Shown: positions 1 to 8,667 of the stretch, one piece after another
How positions within the stretch are numbered: position 1 is the first letter of the stretch
Layout: the number at the start of each line of letters is the position of its first letter
From: CAITSH01 sp945892985
Lineage (GTDB): Bacteria; Pseudomonadota; Gammaproteobacteria; Burkholderiales; SG8-39
NCBI GenBank assembly: GCA_945892985.1
Contig: CAMDDU010000006.1
Location: 76,557 to 140,556, forward strand
Direction: 5' to 3'
DNA: 64,000 nucleotides
The notes under the pieces: generated by a model
The model's input: only the letters and a program-made list of their open reading frames with translations
What the model was told of the DNA's origin: nothing
Databases searched by the model: none
Program-made: the position numbers and the translations under genes

Positions 1-2
1 GG

Positions 3-1340
3 GCCGGCCACGCCTACGTCGATCGCCAGAGCGCCGAGGAGATGCGCGTCAACCGCGGCACGCTGACCGAGCGCGGCAAGGATTCGGTTTGGCGCGGCAA
101 GCCGGCGGCCGAGCACCTCGCGACCCTTCGCGAAATGCGCGCCGGAAAACACGCCGAGGGCAGCATGGTGCTGCGCGCAAAAATCGACATGGGCTCGCCC
201 AACATCAACCTGCGCGACCCGGCCATCTACCGCATACGCAAGGCCAGCCATCACCGCACCGGCGATGCCTGGGGCATTTATCCGATGTACACCTTCGCCC
301 ATCCGATCGAGGACGCGCTCGAGCGCATCACCCACTCGATCTGCACCCTGGAGTTCGAGGATCAACGCCCGTTCTACGACTGGCTGCTGGCAAAACTGGC
401 CGATGTTACGACCGCGCCCGATGGAACGCGGGTGGGCGGCCTGCTGGCCGCACCGCTGCCGCATCAATACGAGTTCGCGCGCCTCAACCTAACCTACGTT
501 GTGCTCTCAAAGCGCAAGCTCATCCAGTTGGTGGAAGAAAAACATGTCGACGGCTGGGACGACCCGCGCCTGCCGACCCTTCTGGGCGCCCGCCGCCGCG
601 GCTACACGCCTGAGGGCTTTCGCCACTTCGCCGAACGCATCGGCGTCGCCAAGTCGGACTCCTGGATTGACTACTCGGTGCTCGAGGAATGCATGCGCGA
701 TCACCTCAACGAGATCGCGCCGCGACGCGTCGCCGTGCTCGACCCGGTGCGCCTGGTCATAGAAAATTATCCCGAGAACGCCGAGGAGTTGTGCGAAGCG
801 CCGCATCATCCGCAAAAACCCGAATGGGGCAGGCGCAGCCTGCCGTTTTCGCGTGAACTGTGGATAGAGCGCGAGGACTACATGGAGGTCCCGTCCAAGG
901 GTTACTTCCGCCTGTTCCCGGGCAACAAGGTGCGACTGCGCTACGGCTTTGTCATCGAATGCAGCGGTTACGACCAGGCCAGCGACACCGTGCGCTGCAC
1001 TTATCACGCCGATTCCAAGTCGGGCACGCCCGGTTCGGACAATTACAAGGTCAAGGGCAACATCCACTGGCTTAGCGCCAAACATGCCCATGCGGCCGAG
1101 GTGCGCCTTTACGACCGCCTGTTCACCGCGGCACACCCCGGCGCCGCAGACCGCGACTTCCTGCTCGAGCTCAATCCGGCATCAAGCCAGGTCATCCAGG
1201 CGCAACTCGAACCGGCGCTAAAGGATGCCGCGCCGGGCGAGCGCTTCCAGTTCGAGCGTCACGGCTATTTTGTCGCAGACCTGAAGGACGCCGGAAAATT
1301 CAACCGCACCGTCACCCTCAAGGACACCTGGAAAAAATAA
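3..1340 (+). CDS. glnS: Glutaminyl-tRNA synthetase, 5' end cut by window edge
   Basis: Charges tRNA-Gln with glutamine in the cytoplasm. The frame is open from base 3, so the gene begins before the window; about 445 codons are present and roughly the first 110 residues of the class I synthetase are missing. Visible family features are the AYVD segment, the run LRAKIDM, HHRTGD, the IYPMY and FAHPIEDALE segments, CTLEFED, and VLSKRKL, which matches the VMSKRKL form of the KMSKS loop. The C-terminal beta-barrel anticodon-binding region follows (REDYMEVP, GNKVRLRYGF). A terminator lies 14 bases after the stop. The call is secure; the incompleteness comes only from the window boundary. Confidence 0.97.
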   Translation, partial: AGHAYVDRQSAEEMRVNRGTLTERGKDSVWRGKPAAEHLATLREMRAGKHAEGSMVLRAKIDMGSPNINLRDPAIYRIRKASHHRTGDAWGIYPMYTFAHPIEDALERITHSICTLEFEDQRPFYDWLLAKLADVTTAPDGTRVGGLLAAPLPHQYEFARLNLTYVVLSKRKLIQLVEEKHVDGWDDPRLPTLLGARRRGYTPEGFRHFAERIGVAKSDSWIDYSVLEECMRDHLNEIAPRRVAVLDPVRLVIENYPENAEELCEAPHHPQKPEWGRRSLPFSRELWIEREDYMEVPSKGYFRLFPGNKVRLRYGFVIECSGYDQASDTVRCTYHADSKSGTPGSDNYKVKGNIHWLSAKHAHAAEVRLYDRLFTAAHPGAADRDFLLELNPASSQVIQAQLEPALKDAAPGERFQFERHGYFVADLKDAGKFNRTVTLKDTWKK

Positions 1341-1353
1341 GTACCCCCCCCTG

Positions 1354-1378
1354 AAAAGCCCGCCTGGCGCGGGTTTTC
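1354..1378 (+). terminator. Intrinsic terminator after glnS
   Basis: A CCCGC / GCGGG stem (1359-1363 with 1369-1373) has a 5-base loop, is preceded by AAAA and followed by TTTT. It starts within 20 bases of the glnS stop codon. Confidence 0.75.
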
Positions 1379-1553
1379 ATCTTTTTCGCCTTCGCTGGCG
1401 ACCATCCGCAGGCGCCTGAAAGCCTCTTTTTTGAGCGCCAAACCGCTGAATGTGGCAACATACGCACCCTCGGAGCCGCCGCGGGGTAGCAAAAGCATGA
1501 TGTCAAACCGCCAGGGAGCGCTCTCCCCAAGGCAAACATGAGGAGTATCTGAG

Positions 1554-1808
1554 TTGCAGGAAATCATGAAATTTCTTAAAAGCAGCGGCGAAAAGCTCGA
1601 CTCTGAAATCGCCGCCGGAACAGGACTCTCCCTCGCCAACGTGCGTGCGCGCATGCTCGAGTTGTCGGCCAAGGGTGAGGTCATCATGTGCCACTCCATC
1701 CGCTACAACGACGGCAAAAAAGTTGAAGGCATGCTGTGCCGCGTTGCCGGTTACATTCCCCCAGTCGGCCCAGGCCGCAAATCCAAGGCGCAACCGGTCA
1801 GCAACTAA
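1554..1808 (+). CDS. Small winged-helix-like DNA-binding protein
   Basis: An 84-residue protein. The N-terminal ~60 residues read as a short helix-turn-helix/winged-helix: a helix with EIMKFLKSS, then SEIAAGTGLS followed by a recognition-like helix LANVRARMLEL, then a wing with GEVIMC and a basic end. The C-terminus is short, Pro/Gly/Lys-rich and probably disordered. A TTG start at 1554 is preferred because AGGAG lies 8 bases upstream; an ATG at 1566 is possible. It stands alone between two terminators, so it is its own transcription unit. The DNA-binding role is inferred from the fold pattern; no target or named family can be given. Confidence 0.65.
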   Translation: MQEIMKFLKSSGEKLDSEIAAGTGLSLANVRARMLELSAKGEVIMCHSIRYNDGKKVEGMLCRVAGYIPPVGPGRKSKAQPVSN

Positions 1809-1818
1809 CCGGCCGCTG

Positions 1819-1852
1819 CAAAAAAAGACAGGCTCAGCCTGTCTTTTTTTTT
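1819..1852 (+). terminator. Strong intrinsic terminator
   Basis: A near-perfect 13-bp stem (A-run plus GACAGGC, 1821-1833, paired with GCCTGTC plus T-run, 1837-1849), a 3-base loop TCA and a tail of nine T. The flanking A and T runs make it usable in both directions. It ends the small winged-helix gene. Confidence 0.9.
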
Positions 1853-1944
1853 GCCCACACCGGCTGTAAAAATCCGCGACAATCGCCACTTCAAACCGCC
1901 GGCGCACACCCTGTGCGCGCGCAACATCCACCCGAGAGCAACAC

Positions 1945-3198
1945 TTGACCACTGCCGCCCCGCAATCCTTCGCCGCACTGCGCCTGCCCGGCTATCGCGC
2001 CTATTTCATCTGCGGCGCGCTGGCGATGATGGCCGACAGCATCGAGCACGTGATCAGCTACTGGATCATTTTCGAGAAATTCCGCTCGCCGGCGCTGGGC
2101 GGTTTCGCCATCCTCGCGCACTGGCTGCCCTTCCTGTTTTTCTCGGTCTGGTCCGGCGCCCTTGCCGACCGCTACGACCCGCGCCGCCTGATCCAGTTCG
2201 GCATGTGCTGCTTCATGGCGACGTCGCTGGGCTGGGGCTATTTTTTCATCACCGACACGCTGCAACAATGGCATGCGATGGTGCTGCTGGTGCTGCACGG
2301 CTTTGCCGGCGTGTTCTGGCACCCCGCGGCGCAGCTGCTGATCCACGACATCGTCGGCCCGGCGCAACTGCAGTCGGCGGTGCGCCTCAACGCGACGGCG
2401 CGCTACCTCGGCCTGTTGTTCGGCCCGGCGGTGGGCGGCGCCATCCTGCTGATTTTCGGCGCCTCGTACGGCATCGTGCTCAACGCGCTGATCTACCTGC
2501 CCTTTGTGATCTGGCTGTGGAAAGCGCCCTACGGCCCGCGCTTTCGCAAGCAAGCGGCGCCCGCGGTTCCCACCGCACGCGCCGTGCGCGGCCTGGCCGA
2601 TGTAGTTGCCACAGTGCGCGAAATCAGCGGACACCCGGTGATCGTGCCTATGATCCTGCTCGCCGGCCTTGCATCGCTCTTTGTCGGCAACGGCTACCAG
2701 CCGCAAATGCCCGAGTTCGCCCACGACCTGGGGCACAAGGACGCCGATTTCTCCTACACCATGCTGCTCGCCGCCGATGCGGCCGGCGCGCTGACCGCCG
2801 GCCTGCTGCTCGAGAGCCGCAGCCTGCTGCCGGCGCGTGCGCGCACCGCCTGCATCCTCGCCCTGCTCTGGTGCTGCGCCATAGGCGGCTTTGCGCTGGT
2901 CAAGCTTTACCCGGTGGCGCTGCTGCTGCTGTTCGCCGTGGGCTTTCTCGAGCTGTCGTTCAACGCCATGGCGCAGACCCTTGTGCAGTTGCACGCACCG
3001 GCGCACCTGCGCGGCCGCGTCATCGGGCTGTACATCCTGTCCAGTCTTGGCATGCGCGCCTTCAGCGGCGTCACCATAGGCATCGCCGGCGGCTTCATCG
3101 GCATCCACTGGTCGCTGGCGCTGTCGGCGATGGTTTTGTTTACAATCATCGCGGTACTGCTTTCGTTCACTATAAAGAGGGCCGCGGCAACGGGCTGA
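1945..3198 (+). CDS. MFS transporter, 12-TM permease
   Basis: A 417-residue inner-membrane protein with about twelve hydrophobic segments. The loop between TM2 and TM3 has the MFS signature form GALADRYDPRR (residues ~72-82). The N-terminus FAALRLPGYRAYFI is typical of the MFS_3 / enterobactin-exporter-like group. The start is TTG with a weak AGAG upstream. A basic linker around residues 205-220 separates the two six-helix halves. It lies 62 bases before an acyl-CoA ligase gene and could be co-transcribed with the catabolic block. Substrate and transport direction cannot be told from the sequence. Confidence 0.85.
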   Translation: MTTAAPQSFAALRLPGYRAYFICGALAMMADSIEHVISYWIIFEKFRSPALGGFAILAHWLPFLFFSVWSGALADRYDPRRLIQFGMCCFMATSLGWGYFFITDTLQQWHAMVLLVLHGFAGVFWHPAAQLLIHDIVGPAQLQSAVRLNATARYLGLLFGPAVGGAILLIFGASYGIVLNALIYLPFVIWLWKAPYGPRFRKQAAPAVPTARAVRGLADVVATVREISGHPVIVPMILLAGLASLFVGNGYQPQMPEFAHDLGHKDADFSYTMLLAADAAGALTAGLLLESRSLLPARARTACILALLWCCAIGGFALVKLYPVALLLLFAVGFLELSFNAMAQTLVQLHAPAHLRGRVIGLYILSSLGMRAFSGVTIGIAGGFIGIHWSLALSAMVLFTIIAVLLSFTIKRAAATG

Positions 3199-3260
3199 TC
3201 GCGTTTCACCCGGCGCACCGCCCCGATTAGCCGGCTATGCGGTTACAAGGAGGACACACC

Positions 3261-4796
3261 ATGCTCACCGGCGACATGCTGCGGCGCTCGGCAGCGCGCT
3301 TCCCGGACAAGCCGGCGATCATCCGCGACGGCGTCCGGCTCAGCTACAGCGAACTTAACGGCCAGGCCAACCGCTTCGCCCATGCCTTGCTCGCCCTCGG
3401 CCTGCCCAAGGGCGCCAAGCTGGCGATCATTTCGCGCAACCTGCCCGAATACGGCGTGGTATTTTTCGGCGCCGCCAAGTCAGGCCTGGTGCTGGTGAAC
3501 GTGTCGGTGCTGTACTCGCCGGACGAACTCGCCTACGTGCTCAACAAGTCCGACAGTGAGGCGCTGGTGTTTGACGCCGCCTTCGCCGACAAAGTCGCGG
3601 CGGTACGCGGCCGCTGCCCGAAAATAAAGACACTGGTTTGTATCGGCACGGCAGACGGGGCGACGCGCCTCGAGGACTTCATTGCCGCGCAGGCCGCGAC
3701 CGAACCGGCCGTTGCGATGAAAGAGACCGACGCCTTTTGCATGACCTACACCGGCGGCACCACCGGCCGTCCCAAGGGCGTGTTGTGCAGTCATCGCGCG
3801 CGCACCCTCACAGCGCACACCGTTGCACTGGAAGAGGCGCTGGATGAGCGTGACGTTGTCGCCATCGTCACGCCGCTATTCCATGTCGCGGCACTGAACA
3901 TCATGTTCCAGCCGGCCGTATTGGTGGGCGCCACCTGCACGTTGGTGACCCCTTGGTCGGCCGACAAGTTCATGGAAACCGCGGCGCGCGACGGCGTGAC
4001 GGCGGCCTTCATGGTGCCGACCCAGGCCAATATGCTGGTGTCTAGCCCGAATTTCGACGCCGCAAAACTCGCCACCTGGCGCAAGCTTTCTTTCGCCGGC
4101 GCGCCCATGCCCGACTGGGTGCAGGTCGAGCTGAAAAAACGCCTGCCGCAACTGCTGCTGACGCAGATTTACGGCCAGTCTGAAATGGGCGTGCTCACCT
4201 CGCTGCGCGACTGGCATCTGCCGGCCAAACTCGGCTCGGTGGGGCGGCAGGCCTACAACGTCGAAGTGGCGCTGTTCACCGCCGAGGGCAAACCGGTGGC
4301 TTCGGGCGAACTCGGCGAGATCGGCAGCCGCGGCGACAACCTCATGCTCGAGTACTACGGCGAACCGGAACAGACCGCGGCTTTTTTCAAACACGGCAAT
4401 GGCTGGGGTCTCACCGGCGACGTCGGCATCATGGACAAGGAGGGCTTCATCACCCTTGTCGACCGCGCCAAGGACATGCTCATTTCCGGCGGCGAGAACG
4501 TCTACCCGAAGGAAATCGAGGACATTATTTTTCAACTCGAGGCGGTGTCCGAATGCGCCGTGTTCGGCGTGCCCGACGCCAAGTTTGGCGAACTGCCGGC
4601 GGCCTATATTTTGCTCAAGGCCGGCGCAACGCTGAGCGAAGCGCAAGTCATAGAACATTGCCGCACGCGCCTGGCTGAATTCAAACGCCCGCGCAACGTC
4701 AAATTCGTCACCGAGTTCCCTAAAACCCCCATAGGCAAGATACAAAAAAACATTCTTAAAGAGCCCTACTGGAAAGACAGGAAAAAACGCATATGA
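3261..4796 (+). CDS. Acyl-CoA synthetase (AMP-forming)
   Basis: A 511-residue class I adenylate-forming enzyme that would activate a carboxylic acid to its CoA thioester through an acyl-AMP. The ATP-binding P-loop YTGGTTGRPKG is near residue 170, followed by YGQSEMG (A5-type motif), the TGDVG hinge region, GGENVYPKEIE and the C-terminal catalytic lysine in PIGKIQK. The start at 3261 was chosen over an upstream in-frame start because AAGGAGG lies 8 bases before it. Its stop overlaps the crotonase start by 4 bases (ATGA), indicating translational coupling. Length and motifs fit FadD/MenE-like or aryl-CoA ligases; the acid substrate is unknown. Confidence 0.93.
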   Translation: MLTGDMLRRSAARFPDKPAIIRDGVRLSYSELNGQANRFAHALLALGLPKGAKLAIISRNLPEYGVVFFGAAKSGLVLVNVSVLYSPDELAYVLNKSDSEALVFDAAFADKVAAVRGRCPKIKTLVCIGTADGATRLEDFIAAQAATEPAVAMKETDAFCMTYTGGTTGRPKGVLCSHRARTLTAHTVALEEALDERDVVAIVTPLFHVAALNIMFQPAVLVGATCTLVTPWSADKFMETAARDGVTAAFMVPTQANMLVSSPNFDAAKLATWRKLSFAGAPMPDWVQVELKKRLPQLLLTQIYGQSEMGVLTSLRDWHLPAKLGSVGRQAYNVEVALFTAEGKPVASGELGEIGSRGDNLMLEYYGEPEQTAAFFKHGNGWGLTGDVGIMDKEGFITLVDRAKDMLISGGENVYPKEIEDIIFQLEAVSECAVFGVPDAKFGELPAAYILLKAGATLSEAQVIEHCRTRLAEFKRPRNVKFVTEFPKTPIGKIQKNILKEPYWKDRKKRI

Positions 4797-5605
4797 ATCC
4801 CGCTCCCTACGAAAAATATTCCAGCCTGCAACTCCGGCGCCACCCCGAGGGTATTCTCGAGATCATCATGGGTGCACCGGGCAAGCTGTCCACGGCCGAT
4901 CACGCCATGCACGGTGAGCTGTCAACGATCTGGCGCGACATCGACGCCGATGCCGCGGTGCGCGTCGCCATCATCCGCGGCGAGGGCAAGGGTTTTTCGG
5001 CCGGCGGTGACCTGCAACTGGTTGAGGACATGGCCAGGGACTTCGCCGTACGCTCGCGCGTCTGGCGCGAGGCGCGCGACCTCGTCTACAACCTCATCAA
5101 CTGCTCCAAGCCGATTGTCTCGGCCATGCACGGGCCGGCGGTGGGCGCCGGCCTTGTGGCCGGCCTGCTCGCCGATATTTCCATCGCCACAAAGACCGCG
5201 CGCATCATCGACGGCCATACGCGCCTTGGGGTGGCCGCGGGCGACCACGCCGCCATCGTCTGGCCCCTGCTGTGCGGCATGGCCAAGGCAAAGTACTACC
5301 TGCTGCTGTGCGAACAAGTCAGCGGTGAAGAAGCCGAGCGCATCGGCCTGGTGTCGCTCGCCGTGGACGAAGCCGACCTGATACCCAAAGCCTTCGAAGT
5401 GGCGACCCGACTCGCCAGGGGCTCGCAGACCGCCATACGCTGGACCAAGCACAGCCTGAACAACTGGCTGCGTCTTGCCGGCCCGACCTTCGATACGTCG
5501 CTCGCCCTCGAATTCATGGGCTTCTCCGGGCCCGACGTGAAGGAAGGTGTCGCCTCGCTGCGCGAACGACGCGCACCCAACTTCGACCCGAACTGCCCGT
5601 TCTAA
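4793..5605 (+). CDS. Enoyl-CoA hydratase/isomerase (crotonase) family protein
   Basis: A 270-residue crotonase-fold protein that should act on the CoA ester made by the preceding ligase. The oxyanion-hole segments are present: GKGFSAGGD (residues 66-73) and HGPAVGAG (113-120). By hand alignment with rat mitochondrial enoyl-CoA hydratase, the two catalytic glutamates (Glu144, Glu164) correspond to Val122 and His142. A classical syn-hydratase reaction is therefore doubtful, and another crotonase chemistry (C-C hydrolysis, isomerisation, decarboxylation) is equally possible. It overlaps the ligase gene by 4 bases. The SDR gene follows 59 bases later. Confidence 0.88.
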   Translation: MNPAPYEKYSSLQLRRHPEGILEIIMGAPGKLSTADHAMHGELSTIWRDIDADAAVRVAIIRGEGKGFSAGGDLQLVEDMARDFAVRSRVWREARDLVYNLINCSKPIVSAMHGPAVGAGLVAGLLADISIATKTARIIDGHTRLGVAAGDHAAIVWPLLCGMAKAKYYLLLCEQVSGEEAERIGLVSLAVDEADLIPKAFEVATRLARGSQTAIRWTKHSLNNWLRLAGPTFDTSLALEFMGFSGPDVKEGVASLRERRAPNFDPNCPF

Positions 5606-5623
5606 CTGCCCGTTTTAGTAGCC

Positions 5624-5650
5624 CGCCCTACACGCCCTACACGCCCTACA
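5624..5650. repeat. Tandem repeat, 3 x 9 bp
   Basis: Three exact copies of CGCCCTACA lie directly before the ribosome-binding region of the SDR gene. Confidence 0.9.
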
Positions 5651-5664
5651 AAAGGAATCGCAGC

Positions 5665-6438
5665 ATGGATCTCGGAATCTCCGGACAAACCGCGCTGGTG
5701 CTGGGCGGCACGCAGGGCCTCGGTCTCGCCTGCGCGCAGGCGCTCGCCGCAGCCGGGGTGCGTGTGCTCGCCAACGGCCGTTCGGCCGCGGCATGGGAGG
5801 CGGCACGCGACACACTGCCCGGCGCGAGCTTCGTGCAGGGCGACCTGGGCCAATCCGCGGAGCGGCTGCGCATCATCTCGATCGCCGAAAAACTCGGCCC
5901 GGTGTCCATCCTGGTCACCAACGCCGGCGGACCACCCACAGGCCAGTTCGAGGAACTTACCTCCGAGCAATGGCGCGCCGCCTTCGAAACCAACTTCCTC
6001 GGCATCCTGGAGATCACCCGCGCGCTGCTGCCAGGCATGCGCGCCCGCCGCTACGGCCGCGTCATCAATATCACCTCCTTTGTCGTGAAAGAGCTCTACC
6101 CGAATATGTCGCTGTCCAATTCCTTTCGCGTCGGCCTGACCGGCGCAATGGGTTCGATCGCACGCGAGTGCGCACGCGATGGCGTCACCATCAACGGCAT
6201 CCTTCCGGGCCTCATGGACACGGGCGCGCTGCAGCGGGTGTTCCGCGACCGCGCCGGGCGCAGCGGTGAAACCGAAGCGCAAATCCGCCAGAGCATGGCG
6301 CAAAGCGTGCCGATGCAGCGCCTGGGCACGGCCGCCGATTTCGGCCCGATCTGCGCCTTTCTTGCCTCGCGCCACGCCGATTACATCACCGGGCAAAACA
6401 TCTGCATCGATGGCGGCCTGACCAAGAGCGTCATCTGA
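5665..6438 (+). CDS. Short-chain dehydrogenase/reductase family protein with atypical active site
   Basis: A 257-residue Rossmann-fold SDR. It has a cofactor loop GGTQGLG (residues 14-20), the NAG motif (86-88), the conserved N110 region, catalytic-type Ser138 (INITS) and the C-terminal ITGQNICIDGG. At the positions where the Tyr and Lys of YxxxK should fall (151 and 155) it has Ser and Arg (sequence LSNSFR). As I recall it, a conserved SDR subgroup annotated as BKR-like SDR-like also departs from the catalytic tetrad, so this is probably family-typical rather than decay. AAAGGA lies 8 bases before the ATG. It probably acts on the same CoA intermediates as the two upstream genes. Confidence 0.88.
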   Translation: MDLGISGQTALVLGGTQGLGLACAQALAAAGVRVLANGRSAAAWEAARDTLPGASFVQGDLGQSAERLRIISIAEKLGPVSILVTNAGGPPTGQFEELTSEQWRAAFETNFLGILEITRALLPGMRARRYGRVINITSFVVKELYPNMSLSNSFRVGLTGAMGSIARECARDGVTINGILPGLMDTGALQRVFRDRAGRSGETEAQIRQSMAQSVPMQRLGTAADFGPICAFLASRHADYITGQNICIDGGLTKSVI

Positions 6439-6672
6439 GTCTCTTCGGAGCATCATCTAAAAACCGCCGCGCGCGCCGTTTGCATCGGCAGGCTTTGCTC
6501 CACTGAGCTTACCTTCGGTTACCATGGGCTACTGTGGTGCAATAACATGAGACATGAGGGCACGCGCACACGCGAACACGAGCACACGAGCGCCGACGAC
6601 CCTGTCAAGATGGTCACCCCAAGCACCGTCATCACGACCATGCCGCACCACGCTATTCTGAGGAGGAATTCA

Positions 6673-7671
6673 ATGCTTTTCACCCACCCCGCCCCACTGT
6701 CGCGCTTTGCCTGCACAGCCCTTTTCACACTGCTCATCGCCGCCCTTCCGCTCAGCGCCGGCGCGCAATCGGCCTATCCGAACAAACCCATTCGCATGAT
6801 CGTGCCACTGGCCGCGGCCAGCGCCGTGGACAACGCGGCGCGCCTGGTGGCGCAAAAGATGTCTGACAGCATGGGCCAGAACATCGTCATCGAGAACATC
6901 CCCGGCGCCTCCGGTCTGATCGGCACAGAACGGGTGGCCAAAGCCGCGCCCGACGGTTACACCATAGGCGGCTTCAACGACAGCATCATGACCATGCTGC
7001 CCAATCTGAACCCGAAGTTAAATTGGGACATCCTGCGTGACTTCGAACCCGTTTCGCTGGTGGGCACCATCGAATGGGGTCTCGCCGTGAGCAATGATGC
7101 GCCCTACAAAAACGCCGCAGACCTCATCGCGGCGGCCAAGGCCAACCCGGGCAGGATCAACTACGCCTCCGGCGGCAACGGCAGCCCGCAGCACATTGCC
7201 ATGGCCTTGTTTGCCAGCACCGCCGGCATCAACATGACGCATATCCCCTACAAGGGCGCGACCCAGGCGGCACTCGACGTCGCCGCCGGACAGGTGCCGG
7301 TGACCATGCAAGGCATAGGCACGGTGGCGGCGCTGATCCGCGGCGGCAAGCTGCGCCTGCTCGGCGTGGGCACCCGGGGACGGCTACCGGCATTCCCCGC
7401 GGCGCCGACGCTATCCGAATCGGGCCTTCCGGGCTTCGAGTTCAATTCCTTTTTTGCCATCACCGCACCTGCCGGGACGCCCAAGGACATCGTCGCGCGT
7501 CTGAACGCAGAAATCGTCAAGGCGCTGGCCGATCCGGACGTGCGCGAAAAACTCACCGCGCTCGGCTTCACCATTCGCGGCACCTCGCCAGAAGAACTCA
7601 ACAGCGTCACCCGCGCCCAACTGGCCAAATACGCACAGTTGATCAAGGCGGCGAATATCACCAACGACTGA
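6673..7671 (+). CDS. Bug-family tripartite tricarboxylate transporter receptor
   Basis: A 332-residue periplasmic solute-binding protein. It has a signal peptide (basic start, hydrophobic TALFTLLIAALPLS, cleavage near AGAQS) and then the Bug signatures YPNKPIRMIVP, IENIPGASG, the APDGYT segment, HIPYKGATQAA and the C-terminal LGF. Start ATG 6673 is chosen over an upstream in-frame ATG (6547) because AGGAGGA lies 5 bases upstream and the protein then begins with a signal peptide. No tctA/tctB membrane genes are nearby, which is common for Bug proteins. Its place between the CoA-ligase genes and the dioxygenase suggests binding of an organic acid or aromatic acid. Confidence 0.92.
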   Translation: MLFTHPAPLSRFACTALFTLLIAALPLSAGAQSAYPNKPIRMIVPLAAASAVDNAARLVAQKMSDSMGQNIVIENIPGASGLIGTERVAKAAPDGYTIGGFNDSIMTMLPNLNPKLNWDILRDFEPVSLVGTIEWGLAVSNDAPYKNAADLIAAAKANPGRINYASGGNGSPQHIAMALFASTAGINMTHIPYKGATQAALDVAAGQVPVTMQGIGTVAALIRGGKLRLLGVGTRGRLPAFPAAPTLSESGLPGFEFNSFFAITAPAGTPKDIVARLNAEIVKALADPDVREKLTALGFTIRGTSPEELNSVTRAQLAKYAQLIKAANITND

Positions 7672-7741
7672 ACACCACACACCAAGACAAGACCAAAGAC
7701 AAGACCAAAGCCCGAAGACCAGAAGAATCAAGGACGCGCAT

Positions 7742-8647
7742 ATGATTATCGAAAAACAGGAAGACGTCACCGCCGCCGTGCTGGCCGAAATGCACCGCAC
7801 CCCCGATGCGCGCACCAAAGAGATTCTCGAATCCCTGGTGCGCCATCTGCACGGCTTCGTGCGTGAAATAAAAATGACCGAACGCGAGTTTGAGCAGGCG
7901 GTGGGCTTCATTAACGCCATCGGCCAAAAGACCTCACCCAGCCACAACGAGGCGATGCTGATGGCCGGGGCCCTGGGCATCTCCAACCTGATCTGCCTGC
8001 TGAACAACGGCGCCAACGGAACGCGTGAAACGCAGGCCAACAACCTCGGCCCGTTCTGGCGCGAAAACTCACCGCGCACCGAAAACGGCGGCACGCTGCT
8101 GCGCTCGCCCACGCCCGGCCCGGCGCTGTTTTTCAAGGGCTGGGTGCGCGATGCCGCGGGCAAGCCGCTCGCCGGCGTTGATGTGGACGTGTGGCATTCG
8201 TCCACCGTGGGCCTGTACGAAAACCAGGATACGACCCAGGCGGAGATGAACCTGCGCGGCAAGTTCACCACCGATGCCAAGGGCGAGTTCAGCTTCAGGA
8301 GCGTCAAGCCCGCCGGTTATCCTGTACCTGTCACCGGCCCGACCGGGGTGCTGCTCAATGCGCAAAAGCGTCACAACATGCGCCCGGCCCACCTGCACTT
8401 TCTGGTCGACAAGGAAGGCTTCAAGACCATCGCCTCACAGGTCTACAGCAACGATGACCCCTACCTCGATACCGACAGCCAGTTCGGCGTGACCAAGGCG
8501 CTCATCGGTCACTACCAATTGCGCGAAGACGCGCCACCGGCCGCCGATGTGCAAGGCCCGTGGTATTCGCTCGAGCATACCTTTGTGCTCGAACCGGGCG
8601 AGCGCCGCCTGCCGCGCGCGCCCATCAGCGCCAAGACAAGCGCCTGA
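7742..8647 (+). CDS. Intradiol ring-cleavage dioxygenase (hydroxyquinol/catechol 1,2-dioxygenase type)
   Basis: A 301-residue non-heme Fe(III) enzyme that would cleave a catechol or hydroxyquinol between its two hydroxyls. The N-terminal helical dimerisation domain (residues ~15-90, LVRHLHGFVREI) is present. The four iron ligands are visible: Tyr159 (GLYENQD), Tyr193 (AGYPVP), His217 and His219 (RPAHLHF), with Arg214 in the expected place. The 34-residue gap between the tyrosines is nearer to hydroxyquinol 1,2-dioxygenases (33 by my recollection) than to catechol 1,2-dioxygenases (36), but this is weak evidence. The gene lies 70 bases after the Bug gene and 20 bases before the carboxymuconolactone-decarboxylase-like gene. 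Confidence 0.9.
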   Translation: MIIEKQEDVTAAVLAEMHRTPDARTKEILESLVRHLHGFVREIKMTEREFEQAVGFINAIGQKTSPSHNEAMLMAGALGISNLICLLNNGANGTRETQANNLGPFWRENSPRTENGGTLLRSPTPGPALFFKGWVRDAAGKPLAGVDVDVWHSSTVGLYENQDTTQAEMNLRGKFTTDAKGEFSFRSVKPAGYPVPVTGPTGVLLNAQKRHNMRPAHLHFLVDKEGFKTIASQVYSNDDPYLDTDSQFGVTKALIGHYQLREDAPPAADVQGPWYSLEHTFVLEPGERRLPRAPISAKTSA

Positions 8648-8667
8648 ACCGGACGAAGGATTGACCC

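Noticed and set aside
1891..3108. 405-codon minus-strand open frame opposite the first MFS gene
   Set aside because: Antisense to a gene with clear TM pattern; composition typical of GC-rich shadow frames.
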